Source: Bacillota bacterium
Lineage (GTDB): Bacteria > Bacillota_A > Clostridia > Tissierellales > Peptoniphilaceae
DNA: 25,643 nt
Assembly (NCBI GenBank): GCA_023443045.1
Contig: JAEZWK010000027.1
Span: 1-25,643, forward strand
Direction: 5' to 3'
Below the pieces are notes generated by a model. That model had not been told where the DNA came from. It saw only the letters and a list, made by a program, of their open reading frames with translations, and ran no database searches. Position numbers and translations under genes: made by a program. The number at the start of each line of letters is the position of its first letter. The stretch's first letter is position 1. Below, piece by piece: positions 17,487 through 25,624 of this stretch.

Positions 17487-18713
17487 CTATTCTCCTTTTA
17501 TTTTTAATCTAAGTTTTTTTATCCTAGTAGGTTCTGCACTTTGGATATAAAACTCTAAGTTTTGATATAAAAATTTTTCTCCATTTACAGGGAATTTATC
17601 AGCAAGTCCTACTACAAATCCTCCAATTGTTTCATAATCATCACTATCAATATTGGTATTTAATTTATCATTTATTTCGTCTAAATACACATCTCCATCA
17701 ACTAAATATGTATTTTCTGTTATTTTCTTGATAGACAAATTTTCTTCATCATATTCATCATCTATATCTCCAACAATTTCTTCTACTATATCTTCTATTG
17801 TTAGAATACCAGCAGTTCCACCATATTCGTCCAATATAATAGAGATAGTAGTTTTGGTTTTCTTCAAATCTGCTAGAAGTTGTAAGTTAGATTTACTTTC
17901 ATAATGAAATATAGGTTCTCTAAGAATCTGTCTTAAGTTTACATTTTCAAGATCAATACCCACCAAATCTCTAACATATAAAACTCCAATTATATCATCG
18001 ATGGTATCTTGGTAAATAGGAATTCTAGAAAAAGATGTTTCCTTTATTTTATCTACTAAATCAGAAATTTCTATATCAACCGGTAGCGCAAAAATCTGAG
18101 TTCTAGGTGTCATGATCTCTTTAGCTTGTGTATCTGTAAATTCTACAACATTTTCTATCATATCTTTTTCTTCGTTCTCTAAAACACCATCTTCATGACT
18201 TACATTTAATATAGAAATCAAATCATCTTCTGTCATTTTGTCTTCAATATCATTTTTATCAAAAACATTAATAACTCTGGATATTACTTTGACTAGCGGT
18301 TTTAGTATTTTGCTTAATAACCAAATTACTGGAGCAATCTTTAAAGAAAAAGACTCCGGATTTTTGTTTGCTAAAGTTTTAGGTACAATTTCTCCAAATA
18401 ATAAAACTACAACAGTCATAAGTGCTGTCGAAAATAAAACACCCTTAGATCCAAACAATTCTAAAAACAAAGCTGTAGAAACAGATGTAGATGCTATATT
18501 TACAACATTGTTACCTATCAAAATTGTAGAAATTGTTTCATCTATATTTTCTGATAAAAACTCTAATTTTTCAGCGTTTTTCACTCCATCTTCAACCAAT
18601 TTTCTTATTTTATATTTTTTTGAAGAAATCAGTGCAGTTTCTGATGACGAAAATAATGCTGAACAAAAAACTAAAAAAATTATAACTAGCGTATCTATAT
18701 AATACGACTCCAA
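17487..18713 (-). CDS. CNNM/CorC-HlyC family membrane protein with CBS pair
   Basis: This is a membrane protein of the family linked to magnesium or other divalent-ion export or homeostasis. The N-terminal DUF21 domain (about residues 1-175) has several hydrophobic helices and the FSSSETALISS signature. A CBS pair follows (about residues 195-325; MTPRTQIFALP, FSRIPIYQDTIDDIIGVLYVRDL, ILDEYGGTAGILTIEDIVEEI). A C-terminal CorC/HlyC domain (about 335-408) ends the protein. I take the start as TTG 18713 (408 residues): AAGGGAG stands eight bases before it. The upstream in-frame GTG at 18722 directly abuts that ribosome site and is too close. It is the first gene of the dnaE-pfkA-pyk operon and has its own promoter. 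The transported ion cannot be told from sequence alone. Confidence 0.9.
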   Translation of the reverse strand: MESYYIDTLVIIFLVFCSALFSSSETALISSKKYKIRKLVEDGVKNAEKLEFLSENIDETISTILIGNNVVNIASTSVSTALFLELFGSKGVLFSTALMTVVVLLFGEIVPKTLANKNPESFSLKIAPVIWLLSKILKPLVKVISRVINVFDKNDIEDKMTEDDLISILNVSHEDGVLENEEKDMIENVVEFTDTQAKEIMTPRTQIFALPVDIEISDLVDKIKETSFSRIPIYQDTIDDIIGVLYVRDLVGIDLENVNLRQILREPIFHYESKSNLQLLADLKKTKTTISIILDEYGGTAGILTIEDIVEEIVGDIDDEYDEENLSIKKITENTYLVDGDVYLDEINDKLNTNIDSDDYETIGGFVVGLADKFPVNGEKFLYQNLEFYIQSAEPTRIKKLRLKIKGE

Positions 18714-18736
18714 AAATATCACTCCCTTATTTTATA

Positions 18737-18765
18737 ATTATATCAAATGTTTTATATATCTTCAA
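18737..18765 (-). promoter_or_regulatory. Promoter of the CNNM-dnaE-pfkA-pyk-deaminase operon
   Basis: TTGAAG (18760-18765), a 17-base spacer and TATAAT (18737-18742) are on the minus strand. The predicted start lies about 17 bases before the TTG start codon, so the leader is little more than a ribosome site. It is back to back with the exporter promoter, the two -35 boxes being ten bases apart. Confidence 0.75.
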
Positions 18766-18775
18766 CATAAGAAAC

Positions 18776-18804
18776 TTGACAAAATAGCCATACAATATTA
18801 TACT
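18776..18804 (+). promoter_or_regulatory. Promoter of the ABC exporter genes
   Basis: TTGACA (18776-18781), a 17-base spacer and TATACT (18799-18804) are on the plus strand. The start would fall near 18811, about 26 bases before the ATG, with AGAGGA as ribosome site. No operator-like repeat is obvious, so constitutive or remotely controlled expression is likely. Confidence 0.8.
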
Positions 18805-18836
18805 AATATTACAATAAAAATTTAAAAGAGGAAAAA

Positions 18837-20579
18837 ATGAAAAATCTCATCAATATTATTTCGACATATTTAAAAAATTTATATAATTACAAAAAAACTC
18901 TATTACCTACAGCTATAGGATTAGCTATCATTTTATATATTATAGGAGCATTTTTTCCTGAAATTGTCGGTCAAACAATTGACTTGATAGTAACTAAGGA
19001 ATTAAACTACACTTTTCTTATACAGCTCAGCATAAAACTTATTTTATTGATAAGCATATTTTTTATGTTAAATGTTCTGTTTTGTATTTACACATATAAA
19101 GGCACATTCGTTTATACGAGAAAAGAAAGTTTAAAATTTATTAAAAAAATATTATCTGAAAATCCTGCGTTTTTCCTAAAATTTAATCAAGGATTGTTAA
19201 TTACTCGTTTTAATGATGACATTAACGAAGTTTCAGCATATTATTCCACTTCATTGCTTTTTCTATGCGATTCTGTGATCATGTCATCAGTTTATCTTAT
19301 ATTTTTACTTAAAATTAATTTTATTTTTTTCATAGTTGGCGTGATAACATTTCCTGTCATGGCTTATGTTTTTCTGAAGTTTGAAAAAAAATATATAGAA
19401 TATTATGATGCAAATATTTCATCTAGTGAAGTACTTCGTGAATTTTCAACTTCAACAATTGGAAAATTAAAAACAATAAGAGCTTATAACCTAGAAGATA
19501 TGTTTACAAAAAAATATATAGATCATATTGAAAAGAAAAATAAGGCCTTTAGAAATTATTACCAATTTATTTTTTTATACACTCCTCTACAAGAATTTTA
19601 TTCAGGAGTGTTAACTGTTTTGTACTTTTTAATTGGTTCCAGTCTAATAAGATCTAATGTAATTACTATAGGACAAATGGTTCAAGCCATTCTTCTAGTC
19701 GGTTACTTAAAATGGCCCGCTATTGCTTTTAGTGATATGGTTACAAAAATTACAAGTGGACACAAAAGTATACAGAGATTAAATGAGATTTATGAATTTG
19801 AAGATAAAAAGACTAAAGATGATAATAAAACCATAGATTTAATCAATGAGATAGAATTTAAAAACTTTTCATTCAGTTTTGATAATGAAAATGATGTACT
19901 TAAAAATATAAATATAAAAATTAAATCTGGCGAAAAAATTGGATTAGTAGGATCTGTAGGTTCAGGGAAATCTACTCTAATTAGATTTTTTGTAAATCCA
20001 ACAGAAAATTATTCTGGCAGTCTTAAAATAAATGGAATAGAGTTTTCTGAGATTAACAAAAATGATTTATATGATAAAATCGCTTATGTTTCTCAAGAAC
20101 ATTTTATGTATTCTATTACTGTAAAAGAAAATATAAAGTTTTTTAGAGATATTTCAGATGAAAAAGTATTAAACGCAGTAAAATTAGCAGATTTGGAAAA
20201 AGATCTAAAAACTCTACCCAATGGCATTGATTCATTAACCGGTGAGATGGGAATTATTTTATCGGGTGGCCAAAAACAAAGAATCAGCTTATCAAGATCT
20301 ATTGCTGAAAAACGCGAATTAATGCTTTTAGATGACTGCTTAAGTGCGATAGATAGTAAAACAGAAGAAAATATTGTAAATCAAATATTTTCTACAAATA
20401 CACAACAAACAATCATCCTTTCATCACATAGACTAAATGTATTCAAAAATTTTGATTATATTTATGTACTAGAAAAAGGAAGAATAATTGAGGAAGGTAA
20501 TTTTGATACTCTTATAAAAACAAATGGAGTTTTTTACGATATGTATCAAATTCAAAATGAAAAAAATAAGGTGCATTAA
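18837..20579 (+). CDS. Heterodimeric ABC exporter half-transporter, subunit with degenerate ATP site
   Basis: This 580-residue half-transporter has an N-terminal six-helix exporter domain (about residues 1-310) and a C-terminal ATPase domain. Walker A is GSVGSGKS (372-379), the Q-loop is in AYVSQEH, and the signature LSGGQ is intact (475-479). Walker B ends LLDD, with Asp500 where the catalytic glutamate normally sits; the switch histidine H531 is present. An aspartate at this place is typical of the degenerate-site subunit in heterodimers such as BmrCD, LmrCD and TM287/288. The next gene supplies a canonical glutamate with a degenerate signature, so the two complement each other. Substrates may be drugs, lipids or peptides; none can be named from sequence. 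The stop overlaps the next start by one base (TAATG). Confidence 0.92.
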   Translation: MKNLINIISTYLKNLYNYKKTLLPTAIGLAIILYIIGAFFPEIVGQTIDLIVTKELNYTFLIQLSIKLILLISIFFMLNVLFCIYTYKGTFVYTRKESLKFIKKILSENPAFFLKFNQGLLITRFNDDINEVSAYYSTSLLFLCDSVIMSSVYLIFLLKINFIFFIVGVITFPVMAYVFLKFEKKYIEYYDANISSSEVLREFSTSTIGKLKTIRAYNLEDMFTKKYIDHIEKKNKAFRNYYQFIFLYTPLQEFYSGVLTVLYFLIGSSLIRSNVITIGQMVQAILLVGYLKWPAIAFSDMVTKITSGHKSIQRLNEIYEFEDKKTKDDNKTIDLINEIEFKNFSFSFDNENDVLKNINIKIKSGEKIGLVGSVGSGKSTLIRFFVNPTENYSGSLKINGIEFSEINKNDLYDKIAYVSQEHFMYSITVKENIKFFRDISDEKVLNAVKLADLEKDLKTLPNGIDSLTGEMGIILSGGQKQRISLSRSIAEKRELMLLDDCLSAIDSKTEENIVNQIFSTNTQQTIILSSHRLNVFKNFDYIYVLEKGRIIEEGNFDTLIKTNGVFYDMYQIQNEKNKVH

Positions 20580-22330
20580 TGAAACAAAAACAAAAAAAAT
20601 CTTCAAAAAATTTCAAATATATTTATGATTTAATAAGAGATAACAAAAAAACTTTTATAGCTACAGTTTTAATGAACACAATTCTTACATTTTCTCTTAT
20701 GATTGCTCCAAAGATTTTACAATTCATAATGGATAATGAAATAGACCCAAATATTGGAATAAAGAATTACAATTCGTTTGGTATATATATTTCCCTATTT
20801 CTAATAGTAATTATTATGAGTAGTATAATAAAATTTGTAACAAGATATGTTACTATATATTTTGCAAATATAGCTACTAAAACTTTACGTAAATCTCTTT
20901 ACAAAAAAATATTTTCATTAAAAATGGAAGAATTTACAAAAACTCCAATTGGTAAATATGCAAATATGATAGTCAGCAATATTGATTCTATCGGTATATT
21001 ATTTTTCTCTGCAATTCCAGATTTTTTCACCGGCATTTTCATCATTTTATTATTACTGTTGTATGTAATTATATATTTACCTGCTATGGTACCTGTAATT
21101 TTATTTTCCATGGCACTTACCTTTTTAGTATCTATTTTATTTAATAAATTTTCTTTTAAATATCAAGATGAAAACACCAAATTAAAAGCTAAATTATCAT
21201 CTGATTTAAACGAGACAATAAAAGGTATAGAAACAATAAGATCATACAATGTTTACAACGAATTAAATAACTATTTTAAAAAATCAGCAGATGAAGTTTA
21301 TATATCAGGAACTAGATTTATGTATCCGCAAGTAATAATTTCTTGGAATATTCCTGATTTAATTCCACATTTAATGCAAGCTGGATTAATATTTGTAACT
21401 GCATTAAAATTTCTTCAGGGTCAGGAAAATTATACAATAGGATCAATAATGTTATTACTCAATTTTTCAAATATATTAGCAATTCAAATTAATGGTTTAA
21501 TCCACAGTTTCCCAGATTATTCTAGCGCTTTAAGTGCATTAAATATTATTTCAGAGGTATTTGATCTAAAAGAAGAACAATCCGGTAAATATATAGGGGA
21601 ATCAATCGAAGGAAATGTAGAATTTGAAAATGTTTATTTTGAATATAACGAGAATATACCAGTACTAAAAGATATTTCTTTCAAACTTAATAAGGGTAAA
21701 TCTCTCGCTCTAGTAGGTCATACTGGAAGTGGTAAAAGTAGTATAATATCTCTTCTATTTAAACTTTATGATATAAAAAAAGGTAAGATAAAAATTGATA
21801 ATAAAAATATTTCAGACTATGATTTAAAATTTTTGAGAAGTCAGATGGCATTTGTTCTACAGGACCCCGTACTATTTGATGGAAGTTTAAGACTAAATAT
21901 TGCTTTAGAAAAAAATGTCACAGATGATGAAATAATAAACGCTTTAATTGCATGTGGCGGTAAACATTTGCTTGACACCTACACATTAGATAGTCCCATA
22001 CAAGATGACAAATTATCATTAGGTGAAAAACAAATCATTACATTTGCTAGAGCCATGATAAAAAATCCAAAAATTTTAGTGTTAGATGAGGCAACAGCAT
22101 CTATAGATAGCCAAACAGAAGTTTTGATTCAAGAAGGATTGAAAAATCTATCTAAAAATAGAACAACCATCATGATAGCTCATAGATTATCTACAATTCG
22201 CTCATGTGACAATATTATAGTTTTGGATCACGGAGAAATTAAAGAAAGTGGTACACATGATGATTTAATAAAAAATAATTCATATTATAGTGAACTAATA
22301 AAAGCTGAAGAACGCATAAAAAAAAGATAA
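20579..22330 (+). CDS. Heterodimeric ABC exporter half-transporter, subunit with consensus catalytic glutamate
   Basis: This is the partner of the preceding subunit, with 583 residues and the same layout: six predicted helices in about residues 1-315, then the ATPase domain. Walker A is GHTGSGKS (380-387), the Q-loop is in AFVLQDP, and Walker B ends LVLDE with catalytic Glu504; the switch histidine is H535. The signature motif is changed from LSGGQ to LSLGE (479-483), so the ATP site formed with the first subunit's Walker motifs should be weak. The site formed by this subunit's Walker motifs and the first subunit's LSGGQ is complete. The short N-terminal stretch is very lysine-rich. The stop codon lies inside the palindromic terminator shared with the flavodoxin gene. 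Confidence 0.92.
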   Translation: MKQKQKKSSKNFKYIYDLIRDNKKTFIATVLMNTILTFSLMIAPKILQFIMDNEIDPNIGIKNYNSFGIYISLFLIVIIMSSIIKFVTRYVTIYFANIATKTLRKSLYKKIFSLKMEEFTKTPIGKYANMIVSNIDSIGILFFSAIPDFFTGIFIILLLLLYVIIYLPAMVPVILFSMALTFLVSILFNKFSFKYQDENTKLKAKLSSDLNETIKGIETIRSYNVYNELNNYFKKSADEVYISGTRFMYPQVIISWNIPDLIPHLMQAGLIFVTALKFLQGQENYTIGSIMLLLNFSNILAIQINGLIHSFPDYSSALSALNIISEVFDLKEEQSGKYIGESIEGNVEFENVYFEYNENIPVLKDISFKLNKGKSLALVGHTGSGKSSIISLLFKLYDIKKGKIKIDNKNISDYDLKFLRSQMAFVLQDPVLFDGSLRLNIALEKNVTDDEIINALIACGGKHLLDTYTLDSPIQDDKLSLGEKQIITFARAMIKNPKILVLDEATASIDSQTEVLIQEGLKNLSKNRTTIMIAHRLSTIRSCDNIIVLDHGEIKESGTHDDLIKNNSYYSELIKAEERIKKR

Positions 22331-22346
22331 CCTAGGTTATCTTTTT
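22321..22346. terminator. Bidirectional terminator between the ABC exporter and flavodoxin genes
   Basis: A perfect 26-base palindrome centred on CCTAGG has five A on one side and five T on the other, so it works as hairpin plus U-tract on both strands. It contains the TAA stop of the second ABC gene (22328-22330), and the flavodoxin stop (22345-22347) sits on its other edge. The convergent genes are only 14 bases apart. Confidence 0.9.
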
Positions 22347-22767
22347 ATTTTGCTAATTTTGCTCCTAATTCTTTACAAGCTTCAATAGCATCAGCATCTG
22401 GATTATCATATGCTTTTAATCCTGGAGCTATTAAATTGGCACCTGTTGCTTTTATTTCTTCTTCCCAGTCTAAAATCCATTGTCCATCATTCCATTCATA
22501 TGAACCAAAAATAGCAACATCTTTTCCACTAATAACTTTATTTGCTTCATCCATAAATGGTCTAAAGCTCATTTCTTCTAAAACTTCATCTCCCATAGCT
22601 GGACAACCAAAAGCAACTCTATCTGCTCCTGTTACATCATCCATAGAAGCACTATCAACTTCTATTAATTTTACTGTTGCACCATTATTTTCAGCGCCTT
22701 CTTTAATTGCTTCAGCCATTGCTAAAGTATTACCTGTACCTGTCCAATATATAATTGCTACGTTCAT
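22345..22767 (-). CDS. Flavodoxin (short-chain, clostridial type)
   Basis: Flavodoxin is a small FMN-binding one-electron carrier that can stand in for ferredoxin. The phosphate-binding loop TGTGNT is at residues 9-14, directly after W8. The FMN-flanking loops GCPAMG (54-59) and GSYEWNDGQW (88-97, with Trp92) closely resemble those of the Clostridium beijerinckii and Megasphaera short-chain flavodoxins. It is 140 residues and acidic. The ATG at 22767 has AGGAGG seven bases upstream. The gene is divergent from an AraC-type regulator, which is the natural candidate for its control. No clear -35 box was found for this strand; the palindromic AGTATACT at 22812-22819 could supply a -10 box in both directions. 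Proximity to rnf genes suggests a link with Rnf electron flow, by inference. Confidence 0.94.
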   Translation of the reverse strand: MNVAIIYWTGTGNTLAMAEAIKEGAENNGATVKLIEVDSASMDDVTGADRVAFGCPAMGDEVLEEMSFRPFMDEANKVISGKDVAIFGSYEWNDGQWILDWEEEIKATGANLIAPGLKAYDNPDADAIEACKELGAKLAK

Positions 22768-22790
22768 GAGTTAGCCTCCTCTAACATTTA

Positions 22791-22819
22791 TTGACATCAA
22801 GTCTTAAATATAGTATACT
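22791..22819 (+). promoter_or_regulatory. Promoter of the AraC-family regulator gene
   Basis: TTGACA (22791-22796), a 17-base spacer and TATACT (22814-22819) are on the plus strand. The -10 box is part of the palindrome AGTATACT, so the opposite strand shows a -10-like TATACT as well. The leader before the gene is about 50 bases and includes an AU-only hairpin (22832-22849) of doubtful meaning. Confidence 0.75.
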
Positions 22820-22877
22820 TAACACATAAGTGATTTTTTTTTAAAAATCTATTGTATTTTTATATAAAGGAGGCTAT

Positions 22878-23540
22878 ATGGATTATCAATTAATTTGTCA
22901 ATCACTGCGACCTGAAACCTTCAATTTCTGTGTTCAAGATTTAAACAATGAGATGGAAAAAAAAGATACTCCCGAGGAGCTAAGAAGATTATTAATGGAA
23001 CTTAACACCTATTTATATGCTTATTTCCAATTAAAATATCAAAAGAATCACGAATCAACTTTTGAATATATTGGAAATGCGCTACAACATGCTAAAGAAT
23101 GTACAATGTTACACAAGATAGGTAATTTTATGTTAAATGATTATTTGCATATTTTTGTAGAAGATCATAATAATAATGACGAAAATATAATTTCAAAAGC
23201 TCTTTCCTATATAAATGAACATTTTCATGAAAAATTAACTCTCAAAAGTTTATCAGAACAACTATTTATTTCTGAGAATTATCTATGTAGACTTTTTAAA
23301 GATAAAACAGGATATAGATTTTGTGAATACATTAATTTACTTCGAATAGAAAAATCAAAACAATTAATAGAAGATGGTTCAAAAACATTAGATTATATTG
23401 CATATCTATGTGGTTTTTCAAGCCAAAGCCATTTTAGTGTAACATTTAAAAAATATACAAAAATGTCACCTGGAAAATATAAATCACAAATAGAAGATGA
23501 AAAAATAAGTCTAATAAGCGGAGAAAAAACTGCCAAATAG
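22878..23540 (+). CDS. AraC-family transcriptional regulator
   Basis: This is a DNA-binding protein of 220 residues. The C-terminal AraC domain spans about residues 102-204, with the first helix-turn-helix in LTLKSLSEQLFISENYLCRLF (about 120-140) and the second in KTLDYIAYLCGFSSQSHFSVTF. It ends with the typical MSPGKYK. The N-terminal ~100 residues are helical and I do not recognise them as a cupin or periplasmic-binding sensor, so the signal is unknown; four cysteines (C7, C18, C75 and C137) are worth noting. The ATG at 22878 has AGGAGG four bases upstream. Divergent orientation next to flavodoxin suggests control of that gene and possibly of rnf; this is inference. The TAG stop sits in the stem-loop of the terminator shared with rnfB. 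Confidence 0.88.
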   Translation: MDYQLICQSLRPETFNFCVQDLNNEMEKKDTPEELRRLLMELNTYLYAYFQLKYQKNHESTFEYIGNALQHAKECTMLHKIGNFMLNDYLHIFVEDHNNNDENIISKALSYINEHFHEKLTLKSLSEQLFISENYLCRLFKDKTGYRFCEYINLLRIEKSKQLIEDGSKTLDYIAYLCGFSSQSHFSVTFKKYTKMSPGKYKSQIEDEKISLISGEKTAK

Positions 23541-23551
23541 GCAGTTTTTTT
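23524..23551. terminator. Bidirectional terminator between the AraC-type gene and rnfB
   Basis: AAAAAACTGCC (23524-23534) pairs perfectly with GGCAGTTTTTT (23540-23550) around a five-base loop, with A and T runs that make it work on both strands. The regulator's TAG stop (23538-23540) lies in the loop and stem, and the rnfB stop (23550-23552) is on the far edge. Confidence 0.9.
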
Positions 23552-24443
23552 ATTGTGTAATATTATCTTGTTTTTCTACATTTACAGTTTCATTCACTAT
23601 ATTTTCTTTTGGAGCCTGTTCTTGTGTTTGAATAGGTGTTGGTTTAACTCTTGGTGGTTTATCGCTAATTATAGTTTTTTGAGGACAAACTTTCACACAC
23701 ATATTACAATCTACGCACTTTAAGTAATCTATATGAGCAAGTGAATTGGTGACAGTAATTGCCTCTTTAGGACATTTCTTTTCACACATTTTACATCCTA
23801 TACAACCTACAGCACAATTTTCTTTTACAGTCTTTCCTTTATCAAGAGAATTACATTTAACAACTGTATGTCTTTTATATGGCATGAGTTCTATTAATTT
23901 CTTAGGGCAGATCTCGATACATTTGTTACATGCTTTACATTTATCTTTTAAAATAAAAGCAACTCCATCTACCATTGTTATAGCATCAAATGGACAAACA
24001 TCTTTACAAGTACCACAACCTAAGCATCCATAATAACATGATTTATTTCCGCCCCCGATTTGATTTACATATCTACAATCATTATAACCATGATAGGTGT
24101 ATTTATTTTTAGCGTTTGCACATGTTCCATTACATTTAACAACAGCTACCATTTTTTCTACTTCCTGAGCATCTTGACCCATTAACGTAGCAACCTTTTG
24201 AGCTACAGAATTTCCACCAATTGTACACGCATTACATGGAGCTTTACCATTAGCAATTGCATTTGCTAAACCTTCGCATCCAGGAAAACCACATGCACCA
24301 CAATTGGCACCAGGTAAAACCCCTAAAATATTTCCAACAAGTGGATCTACATATACCGCAAAAACTTTAGAAGCAATACTTAATAGAAGACCAAAAAGTA
24401 AACCCATTGATCCCAATATAACTACTGGATATACTACTGACAT
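23550..24443 (-). CDS. rnfB: Rnf electron transport complex subunit B (polyferredoxin)
   Basis: RnfB takes electrons from reduced ferredoxin and passes them into the membrane-bound Rnf complex, which reduces NAD+ and pumps Na+ or H+. One N-terminal membrane helix (about residues 5-30) is followed by a [4Fe-4S] domain with CGACGFPGC (C48, C51, C56 and a later cysteine). Four ferredoxin-type C-x2-C-x2-C-x3-C-P motifs come next (GCGTCKDVCP, CKACNKCIEICP, CIGCKMCEKKCP, CVDCNMCVKVCP). At 297 residues it is longer than E. coli RsxB (192) and resembles the multi-cluster clostridial RnfB. The last ~40 residues form a proline- and glutamine-rich tail without cysteines. The ATG at 24443 has AGGAGG five bases upstream, overlapping the rnfA stop region. 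It is the last gene of the operon. Confidence 0.96.
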   Translation of the reverse strand: MSVVYPVVILGSMGLLFGLLLSIASKVFAVYVDPLVGNILGVLPGANCGACGFPGCEGLANAIANGKAPCNACTIGGNSVAQKVATLMGQDAQEVEKMVAVVKCNGTCANAKNKYTYHGYNDCRYVNQIGGGNKSCYYGCLGCGTCKDVCPFDAITMVDGVAFILKDKCKACNKCIEICPKKLIELMPYKRHTVVKCNSLDKGKTVKENCAVGCIGCKMCEKKCPKEAITVTNSLAHIDYLKCVDCNMCVKVCPQKTIISDKPPRVKPTPIQTQEQAPKENIVNETVNVEKQDNITQ

Positions 24444-24452
24444 AATAACCTC

Positions 24453-25025
24453 CTAAACCAAACCTTGAAAACCAGTAAAAGCAATACTCATCAATCCAGC
24501 AGCAATTAGTGCCAAAGGAAATCCTTTTAAAGGTTCAGGAACATCAATAAGCTCTAATCTTTCTCTAAGAGCGCTCATTAGGATTAATGCTAAGGCAAAA
24601 CCAACTGAAGCTCCAACAGCATTAGCTAATGTATCTACAATACCATAATCATTTTGAATGTTAACAATCGCTACACCCAATACTACACAGTTAGTAGTAA
24701 TTAGTGGTAAAAATACACCCATAGCTTGATACAATGCTGGAGATATTTTTTTAATAACCATTTCAACAAATTGTACCAAACTAGCAATAACTAGAATAAA
24801 TACAATCGTCTGTAAAAATTCAATATTCAACGGTGCCAAAATCAAATGATGAATGGCATATGTAATAATTGAACTGAGAGTAATTACAAATGCAACGGCA
24901 ATACTCATACCACTAGCTGTTTCGACTTTACTTGATACTCCTAAAAATGGGCATATTCCTAAAAACTGACTGAAAACATAATTGTTTACAAAAACAGTTG
25001 ATATTATTATTTGAAGTGGATTCAT
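24453..25025 (-). CDS. rnfA: Rnf electron transport complex subunit A
   Basis: RnfA is an integral membrane subunit that, with RnfE, forms the pseudo-symmetric core of the Rnf complex. Recent structures place a shared [2Fe-2S] cluster between RnfA and RnfE. The 190-residue protein is almost wholly hydrophobic, with about six helices. It carries the family motifs FVNNYVFSQFLGICPFLGVS near the N terminus and LPLITTNCVVLGVA mid-protein, each with a conserved cysteine. The start overlaps the rnfE stop by one base (TAATG), with GGAGG inside the rnfE end. The order E-A-B matches the distal half of the usual rnfCDGEAB operon. Confidence 0.96.
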   Translation of the reverse strand: MNPLQIIISTVFVNNYVFSQFLGICPFLGVSSKVETASGMSIAVAFVITLSSIITYAIHHLILAPLNIEFLQTIVFILVIASLVQFVEMVIKKISPALYQAMGVFLPLITTNCVVLGVAIVNIQNDYGIVDTLANAVGASVGFALALILMSALRERLELIDVPEPLKGFPLALIAAGLMSIAFTGFQGLV

Positions 25026-25624
25026 TATTCTTCCTCCTTCTTACGCATTCTAACTATATTTAAAGCAAAAATCATCAAACCTAAAATAATAAATGCACCC
25101 GCAGGCATAACGAAAAGTCCCATTGGATTAAATCCTGGTAAAATATTATAACCAAGAATTTGACCTGAACCCAATAGTTCTCTAAAAATCGCAAGAATTA
25201 TTATCGCTAAGGCATATCCGAGTCCATTAGCAAATCCATCTACTATTGAAGGAAAAACTTTATTTTTACTTGCAAAACTTTCTGCTCTAGCCAAAATTAA
25301 ACAGTTTACTACAATAAGAGGTATAAAAAGTCCTAGTGAATTGTACAAATCTGGAAGATATGCATTTAAAAACATGTCAACTAAAGTTACAAATGTTGCG
25401 ATTACTACAATATAAATCGGAATTCTAATTTTACTAGGAACAATTTTTCTAATTAAACTGACTACCATATTACTTAGTGTAGTAACTGCAATAACTGCCC
25501 CACTCATAGCTAAAGCATTTTCAACATTTATTGAAACTGCTAAAACTGAACATAAACCAATCAATTGTACTAAAACTGCGTTATTTTTAAATAAAGAATC
25601 GGTTATTAATTTTTTGTAGTTCAT
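25025..25624 (-). CDS. rnfE: Rnf electron transport complex subunit E
   Basis: RnfE is the membrane partner of RnfA in the Rnf ferredoxin:NAD+ oxidoreductase. The 199-residue protein has about six hydrophobic helices. The two cysteine motifs of the RnfA/RnfE/NqrD/NqrE family are visible as LIGLCSVLAVS (about residues 21-31) and IPLIVVNCLILARAE. The C terminus is charged (RMRKKEEE), as expected for a cytoplasmic end. It could be confused with NqrD, but the polyferredoxin RnfB in the same operon fixes it as Rnf. AGGAGG stands before the ATG at 25624, and the upstream gene's probable stop overlaps that ATG. Confidence 0.95.
   Translation of the reverse strand: MNYKKLITDSLFKNNAVLVQLIGLCSVLAVSINVENALAMSGAVIAVTTLSNMVVSLIRKIVPSKIRIPIYIVVIATFVTLVDMFLNAYLPDLYNSLGLFIPLIVVNCLILARAESFASKNKVFPSIVDGFANGLGYALAIIILAIFRELLGSGQILGYNILPGFNPMGLFVMPAGAFIILGLMIFALNIVRMRKKEEE

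Noticed and set aside
18238..18702. 154-codon open frame antisense to the CNNM membrane protein
   Set aside because: It has no ribosome site and no recognisable domain, and it lies fully inside a well-supported gene.
22436..22774. 112-codon open frame opposite the flavodoxin gene
   Set aside because: It is the antisense of a clearly real flavodoxin, has no promoter or ribosome site of its own, and its composition follows the sense codons.
22832..22849. AU-only hairpin in the leader of the AraC-type gene as an attenuator
   Set aside because: The stem has only one G-C pair and is too weak; no competing fold is visible.
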